Assembly: GCA_947071365.1 (NCBI GenBank)
Contig: CAMTFT010000125.1
Location: 1 to 6,054, forward strand
Direction of reading: 5' to 3'
DNA from: an uncultured bacterium
GTDB lineage: Bacteria > Bacillota > Clostridia > Lachnospirales > Lachnospiraceae
Length of the DNA stretch: 6,054 nt
Shown piece by piece: positions 6,005 to 6,054 of this stretch. The first letter of the stretch is position 1, and each line of letters begins with the position of its first letter. Made by a program: the position numbers and the translations under genes. The notes below the pieces were generated by a model. The model had not been told where the DNA came from and made no database searches. It was given only the letters and a program-made list of their open reading frames with translations.

Positions 6005-6054
6005 CCGTCTCTTATACACATCTCCGAGCCCACGAGACGGAGCTACATCTCGTA
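6005..6054 (-). other. Nextera read-2 adapter, i7 index and P7 start (artefact)
   Basis: Reading on the + strand, the reverse complement of the Tn5 mosaic end (6005-6023) is followed by CCGAGCCCACGAGAC (6024-6038), the Nextera read-2 adapter. Next come an 8-base index, GGAGCTAC (6039-6046), and ATCTCGTA (6047-6054), the start of P7. One base differs from the mosaic end: C at 6006 where T is expected. This is library sequence, and real genome ends at about 6004. From memory the index equals Nextera XT N718. Confidence 0.97.

Overview
The window is one insert of about 5.97 kb (roughly 34-6004) that still carries Illumina Nextera (Tn5) library adapters at both ends: the read-1 adapter at 1-33, and the reverse-complemented read-2 adapter with an i7 index and the start of P7 at about 6005-6054. 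The adapters are not biology, and any gene running into the ends is cut there by the library. The insert looks like DNA from a Firmicute of class Clostridia, most likely a Lachnospiraceae-type gut anaerobe. The reasons are strong AGGAGG/GAGG ribosome binding sites, moderate GC, a full-length MutS2 with a C-terminal Smr domain of clostridial appearance, and a sensor kinase with an HDFRSPL H-box. This placement is made by eye, not by database search.

Left part, + strand (54-4298): three genes in one direction. mutS2 (794 aa) is followed after 12 nt by an OmpR/PhoB-type response regulator (232 aa), whose Shine-Dalgarno sequence overlaps the mutS2 stop. After 51 nt comes its membrane histidine kinase (365 aa). 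The spacing suggests an operon that joins a ribosome-rescue/DNA-transaction ATPase to a two-component signalling pair. The 51-nt gap before the kinase holds a 12-base direct repeat of the end of the regulator gene and a weak hairpin. A clear stem-loop with a T-run at 4371-4404 ends the unit and sits against the 3' end of the converging gene.

Right part, - strand (6004-4408): a complete 475-aa M24-like (creatinase/prolidase/aminopeptidase P fold) protein. Upstream of it, overlapping by 4 bp (ATGA), is the last 57 codons of another gene, cut by the adapter. That tail aligns without gaps to the C-terminal tail of the 475-aa protein (20 of 49 positions identical), so the two genes are tandem paralogues. 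The complete one lacks both aspartates that normally bridge the two metals in M24 peptidases, yet keeps a His, an acidic residue and the final Glu. The most interesting idea in the window is that this operon encodes a pair of related M24-fold proteins, at least one of them with an atypical active site. I saw no CRISPR array, tRNA, rRNA, insertion sequence or defence system, and no stretch over 300 bases lacks a gene.
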